From: Pseudomonas viridiflava
Lineage (GTDB): Bacteria; Pseudomonadota; Gammaproteobacteria; Pseudomonadales; Pseudomonadaceae
NCBI GenBank assembly: GCA_900596015.1
Contig: UVIF01000008.1
Span: 1 to 64,000 of the forward strand
Direction: 5' to 3'
Length of the DNA stretch: 64,000 bases
Shown here: positions 9,462-18,354 of the stretch, one piece after another
Layout of the letters: every line of letters starts with the position of its first letter
How positions within the stretch are numbered: position 1 is the stretch's first letter
Translations under genes and position numbers: made by a program
The notes under the pieces: model-generated
The model's database searches: none
Told to the model about the DNA's origin: nothing
What the model saw: the letters and a program-made list of their open reading frames with translations, nothing else

Positions 9462-10827
9462 ATCCTCCTCCGGCGGCTTCAAGAATTCCCTCGTACGTTA
9501 TTTCAAGGGCTCCGATTCGTTGGAAGGCCAGCCCTTGCCCGAAGTCGAGAAGGCGCTGATCGACGATGCGCCGCGCATCGTGCGCCTGACCATCTGGGGC
9601 GTCATCGCATTCTTCGTGTTCCTGCTGACCTGGGCGCATTTCGCGGTGATCGACGAGGTGACCAAGGGCGACGGCAAGGCAATCCCTTCGTCGCGCATCC
9701 AGAAAATCCAGAACCTGGAGGGCGGCATCGTTGCCCAGATCTATGTCAAGGAAGGGCAGATCGTGGAAGCGGGCGCACCGCTGATTCGTCTGGACGACAC
9801 ACGCTTCGCTTCCAACGTGGGCGAAACCGAAGCCGATCGTGTGGCCATGGAGCTGCGCGTGGAGCGTCTGAGTGCCGAGGTGGAAAACCGGCCGTTGAAC
9901 ATTACCGCCCAGGCACGCAAGTCGGTGCCCAACCAGGCGGCCAACGAAGAGTCGCTGTACATGAGCCGTCGCCAGCAGTTGGCCGATGAAATCGGTGGCT
10001 TGCAGCAACAGCTGGTGCAGCGTCAGCAGGAATTGCGTGAGTTCAGCTCCAAGGCCGAACAGTACCGCAACAGCCTGAACCTGCTGCGCCAGGAGATCAG
10101 CATGTCGGAGCCGTTGGTGGCCAGGGGTGCGATTTCGCCGGTCGAAGTGCTGCGTCTGCGGCGCTCGGAAGTGGAAACCCGTGGCATGCTCGACGGTACC
10201 ACGCTGGCAGTGCCGCGGGCCCAGGCGGCCATCGGCGAGGTGCAGCGCAAGATCGACGAAACGCGCGGCAAGTTCCGCAGCGAGGCGCTGACCCAGTTGA
10301 ACGAGGCGCGTACCGATCTGGCCAAGACCCAGGCCACGGCCAAGGGCCTGGAAGATCGGGTGAGCCGTACCATGGTGACCTCGCCAGTACGCGGGATCGT
10401 CAAGCAGGTACTGGTCAACACCGTGGGTGGAGTGATCCAGCCTGGCAGCGACATGGCCGAGATCGTGCCGCTGGACGACAGCTTGCTGGTGGAGGCGCGC
10501 ATTCGTCCGCAGGACATCGCATTCCTGCACCCCGGGCAGAAGGCGATGATCAAGTTCACGGCCTATGACTACACCATCTATGGCGGGCTGGAAGGTACTC
10601 TCGAACAGATCGGTGCCGACACGGTGCAGGATGAAGAAAAGAAGAACACCTTCTATCTGATCAAGCTGCGGACCAACAAGAGCCACCTGGGCTCCGATGA
10701 GAAGCCGTTGCTGATCATCCCGGGCATGGTGGCGTCGGTTGACATCATTACCGGCAAGAAGAGCGTGCTGAGCTATCTGCTCAAGCCCATCATCAAGTCC
10801 CGCGCCGAAGCGTTGCACGAACGGTAG
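9451..10827 (+). CDS. lapC: Type I secretion membrane-fusion protein LapC
   Basis: HlyD-family periplasmic adaptor of the LapA exporter, 458 residues. One inner-membrane helix lies at about residues 46-66. Next comes a biotinyl-lipoyl-like half motif (KIQNLEGGIVAQIYVKEGQ), a long coiled-coil hairpin (about 125-300) and the second half motif (VTSPVRGIVKQ), ending in a beta-barrel domain. The start is a GTG inside the lapB 3' end, so the two genes are co-translated. Unlike the P. putida KT2440 arrangement I recall, no lapD or lapG follows; REP sequences and an unrelated operon come next. Confidence 0.94.
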   Translation: MLLKSSSGGFKNSLVRYFKGSDSLEGQPLPEVEKALIDDAPRIVRLTIWGVIAFFVFLLTWAHFAVIDEVTKGDGKAIPSSRIQKIQNLEGGIVAQIYVKEGQIVEAGAPLIRLDDTRFASNVGETEADRVAMELRVERLSAEVENRPLNITAQARKSVPNQAANEESLYMSRRQQLADEIGGLQQQLVQRQQELREFSSKAEQYRNSLNLLRQEISMSEPLVARGAISPVEVLRLRRSEVETRGMLDGTTLAVPRAQAAIGEVQRKIDETRGKFRSEALTQLNEARTDLAKTQATAKGLEDRVSRTMVTSPVRGIVKQVLVNTVGGVIQPGSDMAEIVPLDDSLLVEARIRPQDIAFLHPGQKAMIKFTAYDYTIYGGLEGTLEQIGADTVQDEEKKNTFYLIKLRTNKSHLGSDEKPLLIIPGMVASVDIITGKKSVLSYLLKPIIKSRAEALHER

Positions 10828-10839
10828 GTTCGCAAGCCC

Positions 10840-11073
10840 TTCGCGGCCGATGACCGCTCCTACGGGTGAAATGCGATCGCCTGTGGGAGCGGTCTGCGGC
10901 CGCGAAGGGTTTGTAGGGTGTGTCTGGTACACCGCGGTGCGCTTGTCGCGGCCGATGACCGCTCCCATGGGTGAAATGCGATCACCTGTAGGAGCGGTCT
11001 GCGGCCGCGAAGGGCTTGTGGGGTATGGCTGACACCCTGCGGCGTATTTTTCGCGGCCGATGACCGCTCCTAC
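10840..11073. repeat. REP-type cluster (two full, one partial copy)
   Basis: A ~67 bp dyad unit, tcgcggccgatgaccgctcc ... ggagcggtctgcggccgcga, occurs at 10840-10906 and 10946-11011, with a left half only at 11050-11073. The arms can pair, as in Pseudomonas REP/BIME elements. They fill most of the 317 bp gap after lapC. No gene or clear terminator is seen in this gap. Confidence 0.75.
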
Positions 11074-11120
11074 AAGGGATTGCATTCGGTCGCCAATTCT
11101 TGACGAAATGTTTCCATTCC

Positions 11121-11156
11121 GCGAATATAGATAGTTAGCAAACTATGAATATTCGC
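11121..11156. promoter_or_regulatory. 36-bp dyad at the marR start, probable self-operator
   Basis: The arms GCGAATAT/ATATTCGC (8 bp) and, inside them, ATAGTT/AACTAT (6 bp) are perfectly inverted around AGCA. A -35-like TTGACG lies at 11100-11105, so the dyad covers the expected -10 and start region. MarR-family repressors typically bind such palindromes in their own promoter, and the downstream pump operon would be controlled through it. Confidence 0.55.
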
Positions 11157-11618
11157 ACCCTTCCGATGAATATCGACAAGCTCCAGCTGAACATCAGCAG
11201 CGGCATGGTGGTCGCTTCGCGTCACTGGCGCCGTATCTGTCAGGCCACCCTGGCCAACTATGGCGTGTCCGAAGCCTGCGCCGTGCCGCTGTTGCTCATC
11301 GTGCGCCTGGGCGACGGCGTCCGGCAGGTTACGGTTGCCCAGGCGGCCGGCCTGGAAAGCCCCTCGCTGGTGCGGCTGCTCGACCAGCTCTGCACGGCCG
11401 GCTTCGTGGTCCGCACCGAAGACCCGACCGACCGCCGCGCCAAGGCCCTGAGCCTGACCACCAGCGGCCGCGATCTGGCCGAGTCCATCGAAGGCGAATT
11501 GGTACGCCTGCGCCGCGAAGTGCTCAAGGACATCGCCCCGGCGGATCTGGAAGCGGCATTGCGTGTGGTGCGTGCCTTCGAGGAAGCAGGACAGGGCACG
11601 CCGGGTGGCTACCCGTGA
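11145..11618 (+). CDS. MarR-family transcriptional regulator of the pump operon
   Basis: A 157-residue protein with a winged helix-turn-helix: the recognition region is about residues 63-85 (VTVAQAAGLESPSLVRLLDQ) and the wing contains the classic MarR signature EDPTDRRAKALSLT. It probably represses the efflux genes that it overlaps by 4 nt (GTGA). The start is uncertain. The ATG at 11145 lies inside a 36-bp dyad and lacks a Shine-Dalgarno sequence; an in-frame ATG at 11166 would leave the dyad outside the gene and give 150 residues. The ligand is unknown; aromatic or phenolic acids are plausible from the neighbouring pump type. Confidence 0.88.
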   Translation: MNIRTLPMNIDKLQLNISSGMVVASRHWRRICQATLANYGVSEACAVPLLLIVRLGDGVRQVTVAQAAGLESPSLVRLLDQLCTAGFVVRTEDPTDRRAKALSLTTSGRDLAESIEGELVRLRREVLKDIAPADLEAALRVVRAFEEAGQGTPGGYP

Positions 11619-13705
11619 AAGGTTTCTTCAGCGACGTACCACCGGCCCGTGACTGGTTCTACGGCGTGCGGACCTTCGCCGCGTCGATGATCGCGCTGTA
11701 CATCGCCATGCTCCTGCAGATGCCACGGCCCTACTGGGCCATGGCTACCGTCTACATCGTCTCCAGCCCCTTCGTCGGGCCCACCAGTTCCAAAGCGGTA
11801 TACCGTGCGGTAGGCACTTTCACCGGCGCTGCCGCTGCGGTGCTGTTCGTGCCGCTGTTCGTGCAGACGCCTTTCCTGCTGGCCACGGTCATCGCCCTGT
11901 GGACCGGCACGCTGCTGTACCTGTCGTTGCACCTGCGCACGGCCAACAGCTACGCCTTCATGCTGTCGGGCTACACCTTGCCGCTGATCGCCCTGCCCGT
12001 GGTGGACAACCCCACCGCCGTGTTCGACATCGCCAGCTCGCGTTTCCAGGAGATCTGCCTGGGCATCGTCTGCGCCGCTGTGGTGGGCGCAATGTTCTGG
12101 CCGCGTCGGCTCACGCCGGTGTTCATCGGCGCCGCCGGCAAGTGGTTCGAAGATGCCGCCGGCTACAGCGACCACTTTCTGGCGCGCGACGTGAAAGCCG
12201 ACGAGGTAGGCCCGCTGCGTTCGGCCATGGTCGGCACGTTCAACTCGCTGGAAATGATGATCGGCCAGCTTCCCCACGAAGGCGCGCGGCCGCAGTTGGT
12301 GCGCAACGCGGGGGAACTGCGCGGACGCATGATCCACCTGCTGCCGGTCATCGATGCGCTGGACGATGCGCTGTTTGCCATCGAACGCCGCACCCCCGAA
12401 CTGGTGGCACGCCTTGCGCCGGTCATGGCCCTGGCGCGGCAGTGGCTCAAGGACAGCGTCGACGATCCCAGCCAGGCCCGCTGGCAAGCCCTGCGCGATG
12501 AGCTGCAAGCCATCCGCCCGAGTCCTGCGCAACTGGACGACCGTCGCGAGCTGCTGTTTTCCAACGCGGTGTATCGACTGGGCGAATGGATCGACCTGTG
12601 GCAGGACCTGCGCAGCCTCGAACTGGCGATCAAGACCGATAGCCGCGTGCCTTGGCGAGCGGTCTACCGGCACTGGCGCCTGGGCCGACTCAAGTCGTTC
12701 CTGGATCGCGGCCTGATGTTGTATTCGGTGTTTTCCACGGTCACGGCGATCATCGTCGCTTCGGTACTGTGGATTCTGCTGGGCTGGACCGACGGTGCCA
12801 GCGCGGTGATTCTGGCAGCAGTGGCCTGCAGTTTTTTCGCCGCCATGGACGACCCGGCGCCACAGATCTACCGGTTCTTCTTCTGGACCGTGATGTCGGT
12901 GGTGTTTGCCAGCCTCTATCTATTTCTGGTGCTGCCCAACCTGCATGACTTCCCGATGCTGGTGCTGGCCTTCTCGGTGCCCTTCATCGTCGTCGGCACG
13001 CTGACCGTGCAGCCACGTTTCTTCCTCGGCACCTTGCTGACCATCGTCAACACGTCGTCGTTCATCAGCATCCAGGGCGCCTACGACGCGGACTTCATGA
13101 ATTTTGCCAACAGCAACCTGGCAGGCCCCGTAGGGCTGCTGTTCGCGTTCATCTGGACCCTGGTGGTGCGCCCCTTCGGCGTGGAGCTGGCGGCCAAGCG
13201 CCTGACCCGTTTCAGTTGGCGCGACGTGGTGCATATCACCCGTCCGGCGAGCCTGGCCGAACAGCGGGCGATGGGCGTGCAGATGCTCGACCGGTTGATG
13301 CAGCACCTGCCGCGTCTGACCATGACCGGCCAGGACACCAGTGCCGCGCTGCGCGATGTGCGTGTGGCGCTGAACCTGCTCGACATGCAGGCCTACAGCC
13401 CGAGGGTGCCTGCTGCCGTTCGGCCGTTGCTGCATCAGGTGATAGAAGAGGTGGGCGGGTATTTCCAGGCCTGTCGCAAGGCCAGTGAACGCCTGCCCGC
13501 GCCCATGGGTCTGCTCATGACCATGGACCGCGCGCGCCGTGGCCTGACCGTGCAAGCCATGGGCGAGGCCGAAGAAGCCCGTGAGCATTTGCTGCACGCG
13601 TTGAGTGGCCTGCGCCTGGCGCTGCTGCCAGGCACCGAAGTGGTCACCGAGGCGGGCGATGCCGCCGAACACCTGCCACATGGCATCGATGGAGCACCGC
13701 TGTGA
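11615..13705 (+). CDS. FUSC-family inner-membrane transporter (AaeB-like)
   Basis: A 696-residue member of the fusaric-acid-resistance/aromatic-acid exporter family. Two hydrophobic blocks of about six helices each (residues ~20-180 and ~370-520) flank a soluble middle, the usual duplicated layout. It is thought to work with the HlyD protein and the outer-membrane factor downstream to expel aromatic or weak-acid compounds. The start is a GTG overlapping the marR stop (GTGA), and the 3' end overlaps the DUF1656 gene in the same way, so the five genes are one coupled unit. Substrate cannot be told from sequence. Confidence 0.9.
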   Translation: MKGFFSDVPPARDWFYGVRTFAASMIALYIAMLLQMPRPYWAMATVYIVSSPFVGPTSSKAVYRAVGTFTGAAAAVLFVPLFVQTPFLLATVIALWTGTLLYLSLHLRTANSYAFMLSGYTLPLIALPVVDNPTAVFDIASSRFQEICLGIVCAAVVGAMFWPRRLTPVFIGAAGKWFEDAAGYSDHFLARDVKADEVGPLRSAMVGTFNSLEMMIGQLPHEGARPQLVRNAGELRGRMIHLLPVIDALDDALFAIERRTPELVARLAPVMALARQWLKDSVDDPSQARWQALRDELQAIRPSPAQLDDRRELLFSNAVYRLGEWIDLWQDLRSLELAIKTDSRVPWRAVYRHWRLGRLKSFLDRGLMLYSVFSTVTAIIVASVLWILLGWTDGASAVILAAVACSFFAAMDDPAPQIYRFFFWTVMSVVFASLYLFLVLPNLHDFPMLVLAFSVPFIVVGTLTVQPRFFLGTLLTIVNTSSFISIQGAYDADFMNFANSNLAGPVGLLFAFIWTLVVRPFGVELAAKRLTRFSWRDVVHITRPASLAEQRAMGVQMLDRLMQHLPRLTMTGQDTSAALRDVRVALNLLDMQAYSPRVPAAVRPLLHQVIEEVGGYFQACRKASERLPAPMGLLMTMDRARRGLTVQAMGEAEEAREHLLHALSGLRLALLPGTEVVTEAGDAAEHLPHGIDGAPL

Positions 13706-13911
13706 TTGGTGAACTGGATATCAGCGGGATCTTCTTGCCCACCGTGCTGGTGATGATGGTGTTCACCTACGGCCTGTTTCTGCTACTGCATGGCGTGCTC
13801 AACCGCCTGCATTTCTACCGCCTGGTCTGGCACCGGGCTCTTTTCAACGTCGCTCTCTACGCTGTGCTGCTCGGCGCGGTAGACGCCATCTGTCGAAGCC
13901 TGATGCTATGA
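13702..13911 (+). CDS. DUF1656 small membrane protein
   Basis: A 69-residue protein with two hydrophobic segments (about residues 10-30 and 45-65) and the N-terminal pattern ELDISGIFLP typical of DUF1656 (YdhI/AaeX type). These proteins nearly always lie between a FUSC pump and an HlyD protein, as here. The precise role is unknown. The GTG start overlaps the pump stop and its stop overlaps the next ATG (ATGA). Confidence 0.9.
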   Translation: MIGELDISGIFLPTVLVMMVFTYGLFLLLHGVLNRLHFYRLVWHRALFNVALYAVLLGAVDAICRSLML

Positions 13912-14798
13912 AAAAACCGATCCTCACCTTTGGCCGCCTGGTCCTGACCCTGCTGTTCGTGTGCCTGGCTGCGTTCATCGTCTGGCGCATGGTGATGTAC
14001 TACATGTATGCGCCCTGGACCCGTGACGGGCATGTGCGCGCCGACATCATCCAGATCGCGCCGGACGTGTCCGGCCTGATCGAACACGTCAACGTGCACG
14101 ACAACCAATCGATAAAGGCGGGCGATGTGCTGTTCACCATCGACCAGGACCGCTTTCGTCTGGCTCTGCGCCAGGCCCAGGCGAGCATGGCCGAGCGCAA
14201 GGAAACCCTGGCCCAGGCCGAACGCGAGCTGCGGCGTAACCGCAGCCTCGGCAACCTGGTGGCCCGCGAGCAGCTGGAAGAGAGCCAGTCGCGCCAGCTG
14301 CGTGCCCAGGCCGCCTTGTCCGAGGCCCAGGTTGCGGTGGATGCCGCGCAACTGAACCTCGATCGTTCGGTGATCCGCAGCCCGGTGGACGGCTTCATCA
14401 ATGATCGCGCACCCCGTCCACACGAATTTGTCACCGCAGGCCGCGCCGTGATGGCCGTGGTGGATGGCACCTCGTTTCATATCGATGGCTATTTCGAAGA
14501 GACCAAACTGGGCGTGATCCATGTTGGCCAGGCGGTAGACATTCGCATGATGGGCGACAACACCCGCTTGCAGGGCCGGGTGCAGAGTATCTCGGCCGGC
14601 ATCGAAGACCGCGATCGCAGCAGCGGCAGCAACCTGCTGCCCAACGTCAACCCCGCCTTCAGCTGGGTGCGCCTGGCGCAGCGAATCCCCGTGCGCATCG
14701 CCTTCGAAAACCTGCCCGATGGCTATCGCCTGATTGCCGGCCGCACCGCCACGGTGTCCATCATCGAAGACGGTGCGGTGGCGGGAGCGACACCATGA
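13908..14798 (+). CDS. HlyD-family membrane-fusion protein (AaeA-like)
   Basis: A 296-residue periplasmic adaptor. One N-terminal helix (about residues 9-30) is followed by the family signature PWTRDGHVRAD, lipoyl-like halves (VSGLIEHVNVHDNQSIKAGD and VIRSPVDGFINDR) around a short helical hairpin, and a barrel domain. It links the FUSC pump to the NodT outer-membrane channel. It overlaps both neighbours by 4 nt. Substrate is unknown. Confidence 0.92.
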   Translation: MKKPILTFGRLVLTLLFVCLAAFIVWRMVMYYMYAPWTRDGHVRADIIQIAPDVSGLIEHVNVHDNQSIKAGDVLFTIDQDRFRLALRQAQASMAERKETLAQAERELRRNRSLGNLVAREQLEESQSRQLRAQAALSEAQVAVDAAQLNLDRSVIRSPVDGFINDRAPRPHEFVTAGRAVMAVVDGTSFHIDGYFEETKLGVIHVGQAVDIRMMGDNTRLQGRVQSISAGIEDRDRSSGSNLLPNVNPAFSWVRLAQRIPVRIAFENLPDGYRLIAGRTATVSIIEDGAVAGATP

Positions 14799-16234
14799 GC
14801 AAGGCCCTGCGTCTGTCCAGCCTCGCTGCCGCGCTGTTGCTGTCGGCCTGCCAGATGGTCGGGCCCGACTACCACACCCCGTCGGAGGCCGCGCTCAACC
14901 GCGCCGATCTGCAGGGCGCGCTGGTCGAAGGTGACAGCAACGTGGTCTCGGCACCGGTTCCGCAGGACTGGTGGAAGCTGTACCACGACCCGCGTCTGGA
15001 TGCGCTGGTGCGCCAGGCCATGGCCTCCAACACCGACCTGCGTGTGGCGGCCGCCAACATTGCGCGCTCGCGCGCGCAGATCGAGCAGGCCCAGGCCGAA
15101 GGTGGTTTCGACTTCAACGCCAAAGCCGAGGCGCAGCGGTTGCAGGAGTCGGGCGAGGCGTTCCTGATGACGGAAAAGCTGCCGGTGGATAACCTGGGCA
15201 GCGCTTCGCTCAACCTGTCCTACCAGTTCGACCTGTGGGGCACGCTCAAGCGTGGCATCGAAGCGGCGCGCGCCAATGCCGATGCCACCCAGGCGGCTGC
15301 CGATACGGCGCGTATCACCGTAGTGGCGGATGTGGTGCGCGCCTATACCCAGGTGTGCGCAGCCAACGAGGAATACGAGATCGCCCGGCATTCGCTGCAG
15401 TTGCAGCAAGAAGGCGTGCAGCTGACCCAGCGCCTGCGCGATGCTGGCCGTGGCGACGAGACCCAGGTCACCCGCTCCGAAACCCAGTACAAGTCCCTGG
15501 GTGCAGAGCTGCCGCGCTATCAGGCATCACGTCAGGCGGGGCTGTACAAACTGTCGATGCTGATGGCGACACCGGTGGCACAGCTTCCGGCCGATGTGGT
15601 CGGGTGTGCGGAGCTGCCCCACATCAACCAGCTGATGCCGGTCGGCGACGGCGCCGCGTTGCTCAAGCGCCGTCCCGACATCCGCCAGGCCGAACGCCGG
15701 CTGGCGGCAGCCACCGCCAACATCGGTGTGGCGACCGGGCAGTTGTATCCCGACATCAGCATTGGCGCCACGGTTGGCACGGTCGGTATTCTCGACGACC
15801 TTGGGCACCCGGCGACCAACCGCTGGGGCATCGGCCCACTGATCAACTGGAACGTTCCCACCAACGGGGCGCGTGCGCGGATTCGCGAAACCGAAGCGTC
15901 GACCCAGGCCGCCTTGGCCAATTTCGACGGTGTGGTGCTCAATGCCATTCGCGAAACCCAGACGGGCCTTGCGCAATACGCCGCCTTGTTGCAACGTCGC
16001 GATGCCCTGGCCGACGCCGAGCAGTCAGCGAAGCAGGCAGCGGATCAGACGCATCAGTTCTTCACAGCCGGCCGTGCATCGTTCCTGGCGGATCTGCAGG
16101 CAACGCGCACCTACACCGACGTGCGTGGCCAACTGGCGGCGGCCAACACCCAGGTGGCCATGGAACAGATCAACCTGTTCCTGGCCTTGGGCGGCGGTTG
16201 GGAAAGCGCCCGGCAGGCGCCGGGCGCGCGTTGA
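14795..16234 (+). CDS. NodT-family outer-membrane efflux lipoprotein
   Basis: A 479-residue TolC-type channel. The signal peptide ends in a lipobox, LSAC, with Cys19 as the lipidated residue. Two OEP repeats follow, including PQDWWKLYHDPRLDALV near the N-terminus and the internal repeat around residues 280-460 (LLKRRPDIRQAER). Last gene of the five-gene efflux unit, it supplies the outer-membrane exit duct. No convincing terminator is visible before the convergent gene that ends at 16282. Confidence 0.93.
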   Translation: MSKALRLSSLAAALLLSACQMVGPDYHTPSEAALNRADLQGALVEGDSNVVSAPVPQDWWKLYHDPRLDALVRQAMASNTDLRVAAANIARSRAQIEQAQAEGGFDFNAKAEAQRLQESGEAFLMTEKLPVDNLGSASLNLSYQFDLWGTLKRGIEAARANADATQAAADTARITVVADVVRAYTQVCAANEEYEIARHSLQLQQEGVQLTQRLRDAGRGDETQVTRSETQYKSLGAELPRYQASRQAGLYKLSMLMATPVAQLPADVVGCAELPHINQLMPVGDGAALLKRRPDIRQAERRLAAATANIGVATGQLYPDISIGATVGTVGILDDLGHPATNRWGIGPLINWNVPTNGARARIRETEASTQAALANFDGVVLNAIRETQTGLAQYAALLQRRDALADAEQSAKQAADQTHQFFTAGRASFLADLQATRTYTDVRGQLAAANTQVAMEQINLFLALGGGWESARQAPGAR

Positions 16235-16281
16235 GTCGGGCCACGTTGGTCGGGCCACATTGACCGGGCTGGTTGAGGAGC

Positions 16282-17277
16282 TTAGAAGCCTTCCAGAACG
16301 ATCTTGCCCTTGGCCGTGCCGCTTTCGATGAGCTCGTGAGCGCGGATCAGGTTGGCGGCATTGATCGCGCCGTAGTGCTCACCCAGGGTGGTACGCAGCA
16401 CGCCGCTGTCGATCAGTTCGGCCACACGCTCGAGCAGCTCGTGCTGCTTGATCATGTCCGGGGTCTGGAACAGTGAGCGAGTGAACATCAGCTCCCAGTG
16501 CAGCGACAGCGCCTTGCGCTTCATCGGCATCACGTCGAGGCTCTTCGGATCGTCGATCAGGGCCAATTGACCTTGAGGACGCAGGGCTTCGATCAACTGC
16601 TCAAAGTGCTTGTCGGTGTGGGTCAGGCTGGCGACATGGTCGACCTGGCCGACGCCGATGGCTTCCAGCTGCGCCACCAGCGGCTTGCTGTGATCGATGA
16701 CATGGTGGGCGCCCAGGTCGGTCACCCACTGGCGTGTTTCGTCCCGCGAGGCGGTGCCGATCACGGTCAGCCTGGTCAGCTTGCGCGCCAGCTGGGTGAG
16801 GATCGAGCCGACGCCACCGGCTGCGCCGATGATCAGCAGGCTCTGGCCTTCGCCACCGCCCTCGGGCACGCCCAAGCGGTCGAACAGCAACTCCCACGCG
16901 GTGATCGAAGTCAGCGGCAGGGCAGCGGCATGGGCGTTGTCCAGGCTTTGCGGCTTGTGCCCGACGATACGTTCGTCCACCAGATGCAGCTCGCTGTTGC
17001 TGCCCGGGCGGTCGATGGCGCCGGCGTAGAACACGCTGTCGCCGACCTTGAACAGGCTCACCTGATCGCCCACCTGCTGAACGACGCCGACCGCATCCCA
17101 GCCCAGCACGCGCGGCTCGGTGACGGCGGCGCCGCTGCGAACCTTGGTGTCGACCGGGTTGACCGAAATGGCCTGGACCTGCACCAGCAGATCACGCGGG
17201 CCCGGGGTGGGCGCGGGCAGTTGCAGGTCGGTGAGCACGGACGCCGTGCCGTTCTGGGTATACGCAATGGCTTTCAT
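16282..17277 (-). CDS. Zinc-independent MDR oxidoreductase (quinone reductase/alcohol dehydrogenase-like)
   Basis: A 331-residue medium-chain dehydrogenase/reductase. The N-terminal GroES-like fold has NPVDTKVRSG and the Rossmann fold carries GAAGGVGSILTQLARKL for NADPH. The Cys/His zinc ligands of true alcohol dehydrogenases are absent, which fits the ZADH/quinone-oxidoreductase subgroup. The start is taken at the ATG at 17277 (MKAIAYTQNG), the family's usual N-terminus, and not at an upstream in-frame start. Physiological substrate unknown; it stands alone between a convergent efflux operon and a co-directional bestrophin gene. Confidence 0.88.
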   Translation of the reverse strand: MKAIAYTQNGTASVLTDLQLPAPTPGPRDLLVQVQAISVNPVDTKVRSGAAVTEPRVLGWDAVGVVQQVGDQVSLFKVGDSVFYAGAIDRPGSNSELHLVDERIVGHKPQSLDNAHAAALPLTSITAWELLFDRLGVPEGGGEGQSLLIIGAAGGVGSILTQLARKLTRLTVIGTASRDETRQWVTDLGAHHVIDHSKPLVAQLEAIGVGQVDHVASLTHTDKHFEQLIEALRPQGQLALIDDPKSLDVMPMKRKALSLHWELMFTRSLFQTPDMIKQHELLERVAELIDSGVLRTTLGEHYGAINAANLIRAHELIESGTAKGKIVLEGF

Positions 17278-17355
17278 AAGGGGTTCCCAAGTGGGTGCTA
17301 TGGGTCGGCGCGCCCTTCGCAAAGGGCGCTCGCGGGTCACGAAAAGGGCAGAGGA

Positions 17356-18243
17356 CTAGGCGGAGCGCATTTCCTGAGTATCTCGCTGCATCGACTGCAG
17401 GTTACGTTCGATGTTCTCACACAGCGAATCCATCTGGATCTGATGTTCGCTGACCTTGAACGGACTCTGCAAGTCGGTGCCGATCCGCTCGATGGCCAGC
17501 AGCATGAAACCGACCACGGTAGACGCCAGCGGTGTGAACCATTCCAGCGAATCCACCAGGCCGATCGGTACGATCAGGCAGAACACGGTGATGAACAGGC
17601 GCGGAAAATAGACATACGGGTAGGGCAGCGGGGTGTTGGCGATACGCTCCATGCCGCCCTGGCAGTTGGAAATGTCCACCAGCGTCGATTCCAGGCGTGC
17701 CAGGCGGATGCTGTCCAGGCGCCCCGCCTTGTACTCGCGGGCAAGCAGAGTCGCCGAGCCGGTCAGCAGGTCGTTGGAAAAGTTATTGGTGCTGTCGCGT
17801 CGTTCGAATTCTTCGGCGCTGATGAAGGCTGCCACTTCCGGTGGGCAGGGTATGTGCCGTACGTGCGCTGCCAGGCAGTTTACATAGGCCACATGGCGCC
17901 GCAGCAAGGTGGCCTTGACCGGATTCACGTCATCGCCCGCGTCGTCGATCAAGGTCAGCACCTGGCGCGCATAGCTGCGCGACGCATTGACCAGCAACCC
18001 CCACAGCGTTCGCGCTTCCCACCAACGGTTGTACGCACTGCTGTTGCGAAAGCTGATCAGCACGATCAGCGCCGAACCCAGCAGCGTCAGCGGCATGATC
18101 GGCAGGCTCAATTTGGTGTTGAGAAACAGCATGAAGTCGACGGTGACCGCGATATCCCACAGCAGCAGCCAGAACAGCGACCAGCCGACATAGCCCATGG
18201 TCTTGATGATCAGACGGTATTTCTTGGCGATGGCTTCTTTCAT
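17356..18243 (-). CDS. Bestrophin-family (UPF0187) membrane channel
   Basis: A 295-residue protein with two N-terminal hydrophobic segments (about residues 18-70), the conserved RNSSAYNRWWEAR stretch and C-terminal helices around 215-255. This is the bacterial bestrophin layout; such proteins form pentameric ion channels in the inner membrane. The start ATG at 18243 is preceded by a 7-bp inverted repeat, CCTAGGC/GCCTAGG (18252-18274). Physiological ion and role in Pseudomonas are not known to me. Confidence 0.87.
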   Translation of the reverse strand: MKEAIAKKYRLIIKTMGYVGWSLFWLLLWDIAVTVDFMLFLNTKLSLPIMPLTLLGSALIVLISFRNSSAYNRWWEARTLWGLLVNASRSYARQVLTLIDDAGDDVNPVKATLLRRHVAYVNCLAAHVRHIPCPPEVAAFISAEEFERRDSTNNFSNDLLTGSATLLAREYKAGRLDSIRLARLESTLVDISNCQGGMERIANTPLPYPYVYFPRLFITVFCLIVPIGLVDSLEWFTPLASTVVGFMLLAIERIGTDLQSPFKVSEHQIQMDSLCENIERNLQSMQRDTQEMRSA

Positions 18244-18251
18244 AAGCGGAC

Positions 18252-18274
18252 CCTAGGCGATGAGCGTGCCTAGG
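18252..18274. promoter_or_regulatory. Short dyad upstream of the bestrophin gene
   Basis: CCTAGGC and GCCTAGG are perfectly inverted with a 9-nt spacer, 9 to 31 bp before the start codon. It could be an operator or a 5' UTR hairpin; nothing more can be said from sequence. Confidence 0.3.
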
Positions 18275-18354
18275 TCGGACGCCGGCTTTGCCACAAGGTT
18301 CGTTGCACGCTAACGAATGGCCGTTACCAGTTGCTACAGGCCAATACTGGCACT

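Noticed and set aside
9448..11085. 545-codon minus-strand ORF across lapC and the REP cluster
   Set aside because: Antisense to a well-supported LapC and its N-terminal part is only translated REP sequence.
16498..18273. 591-codon plus-strand ORF opposite the MDR and bestrophin genes
   Set aside because: Spans two unrelated minus-strand genes with recognised family motifs; composition is shadow-like.
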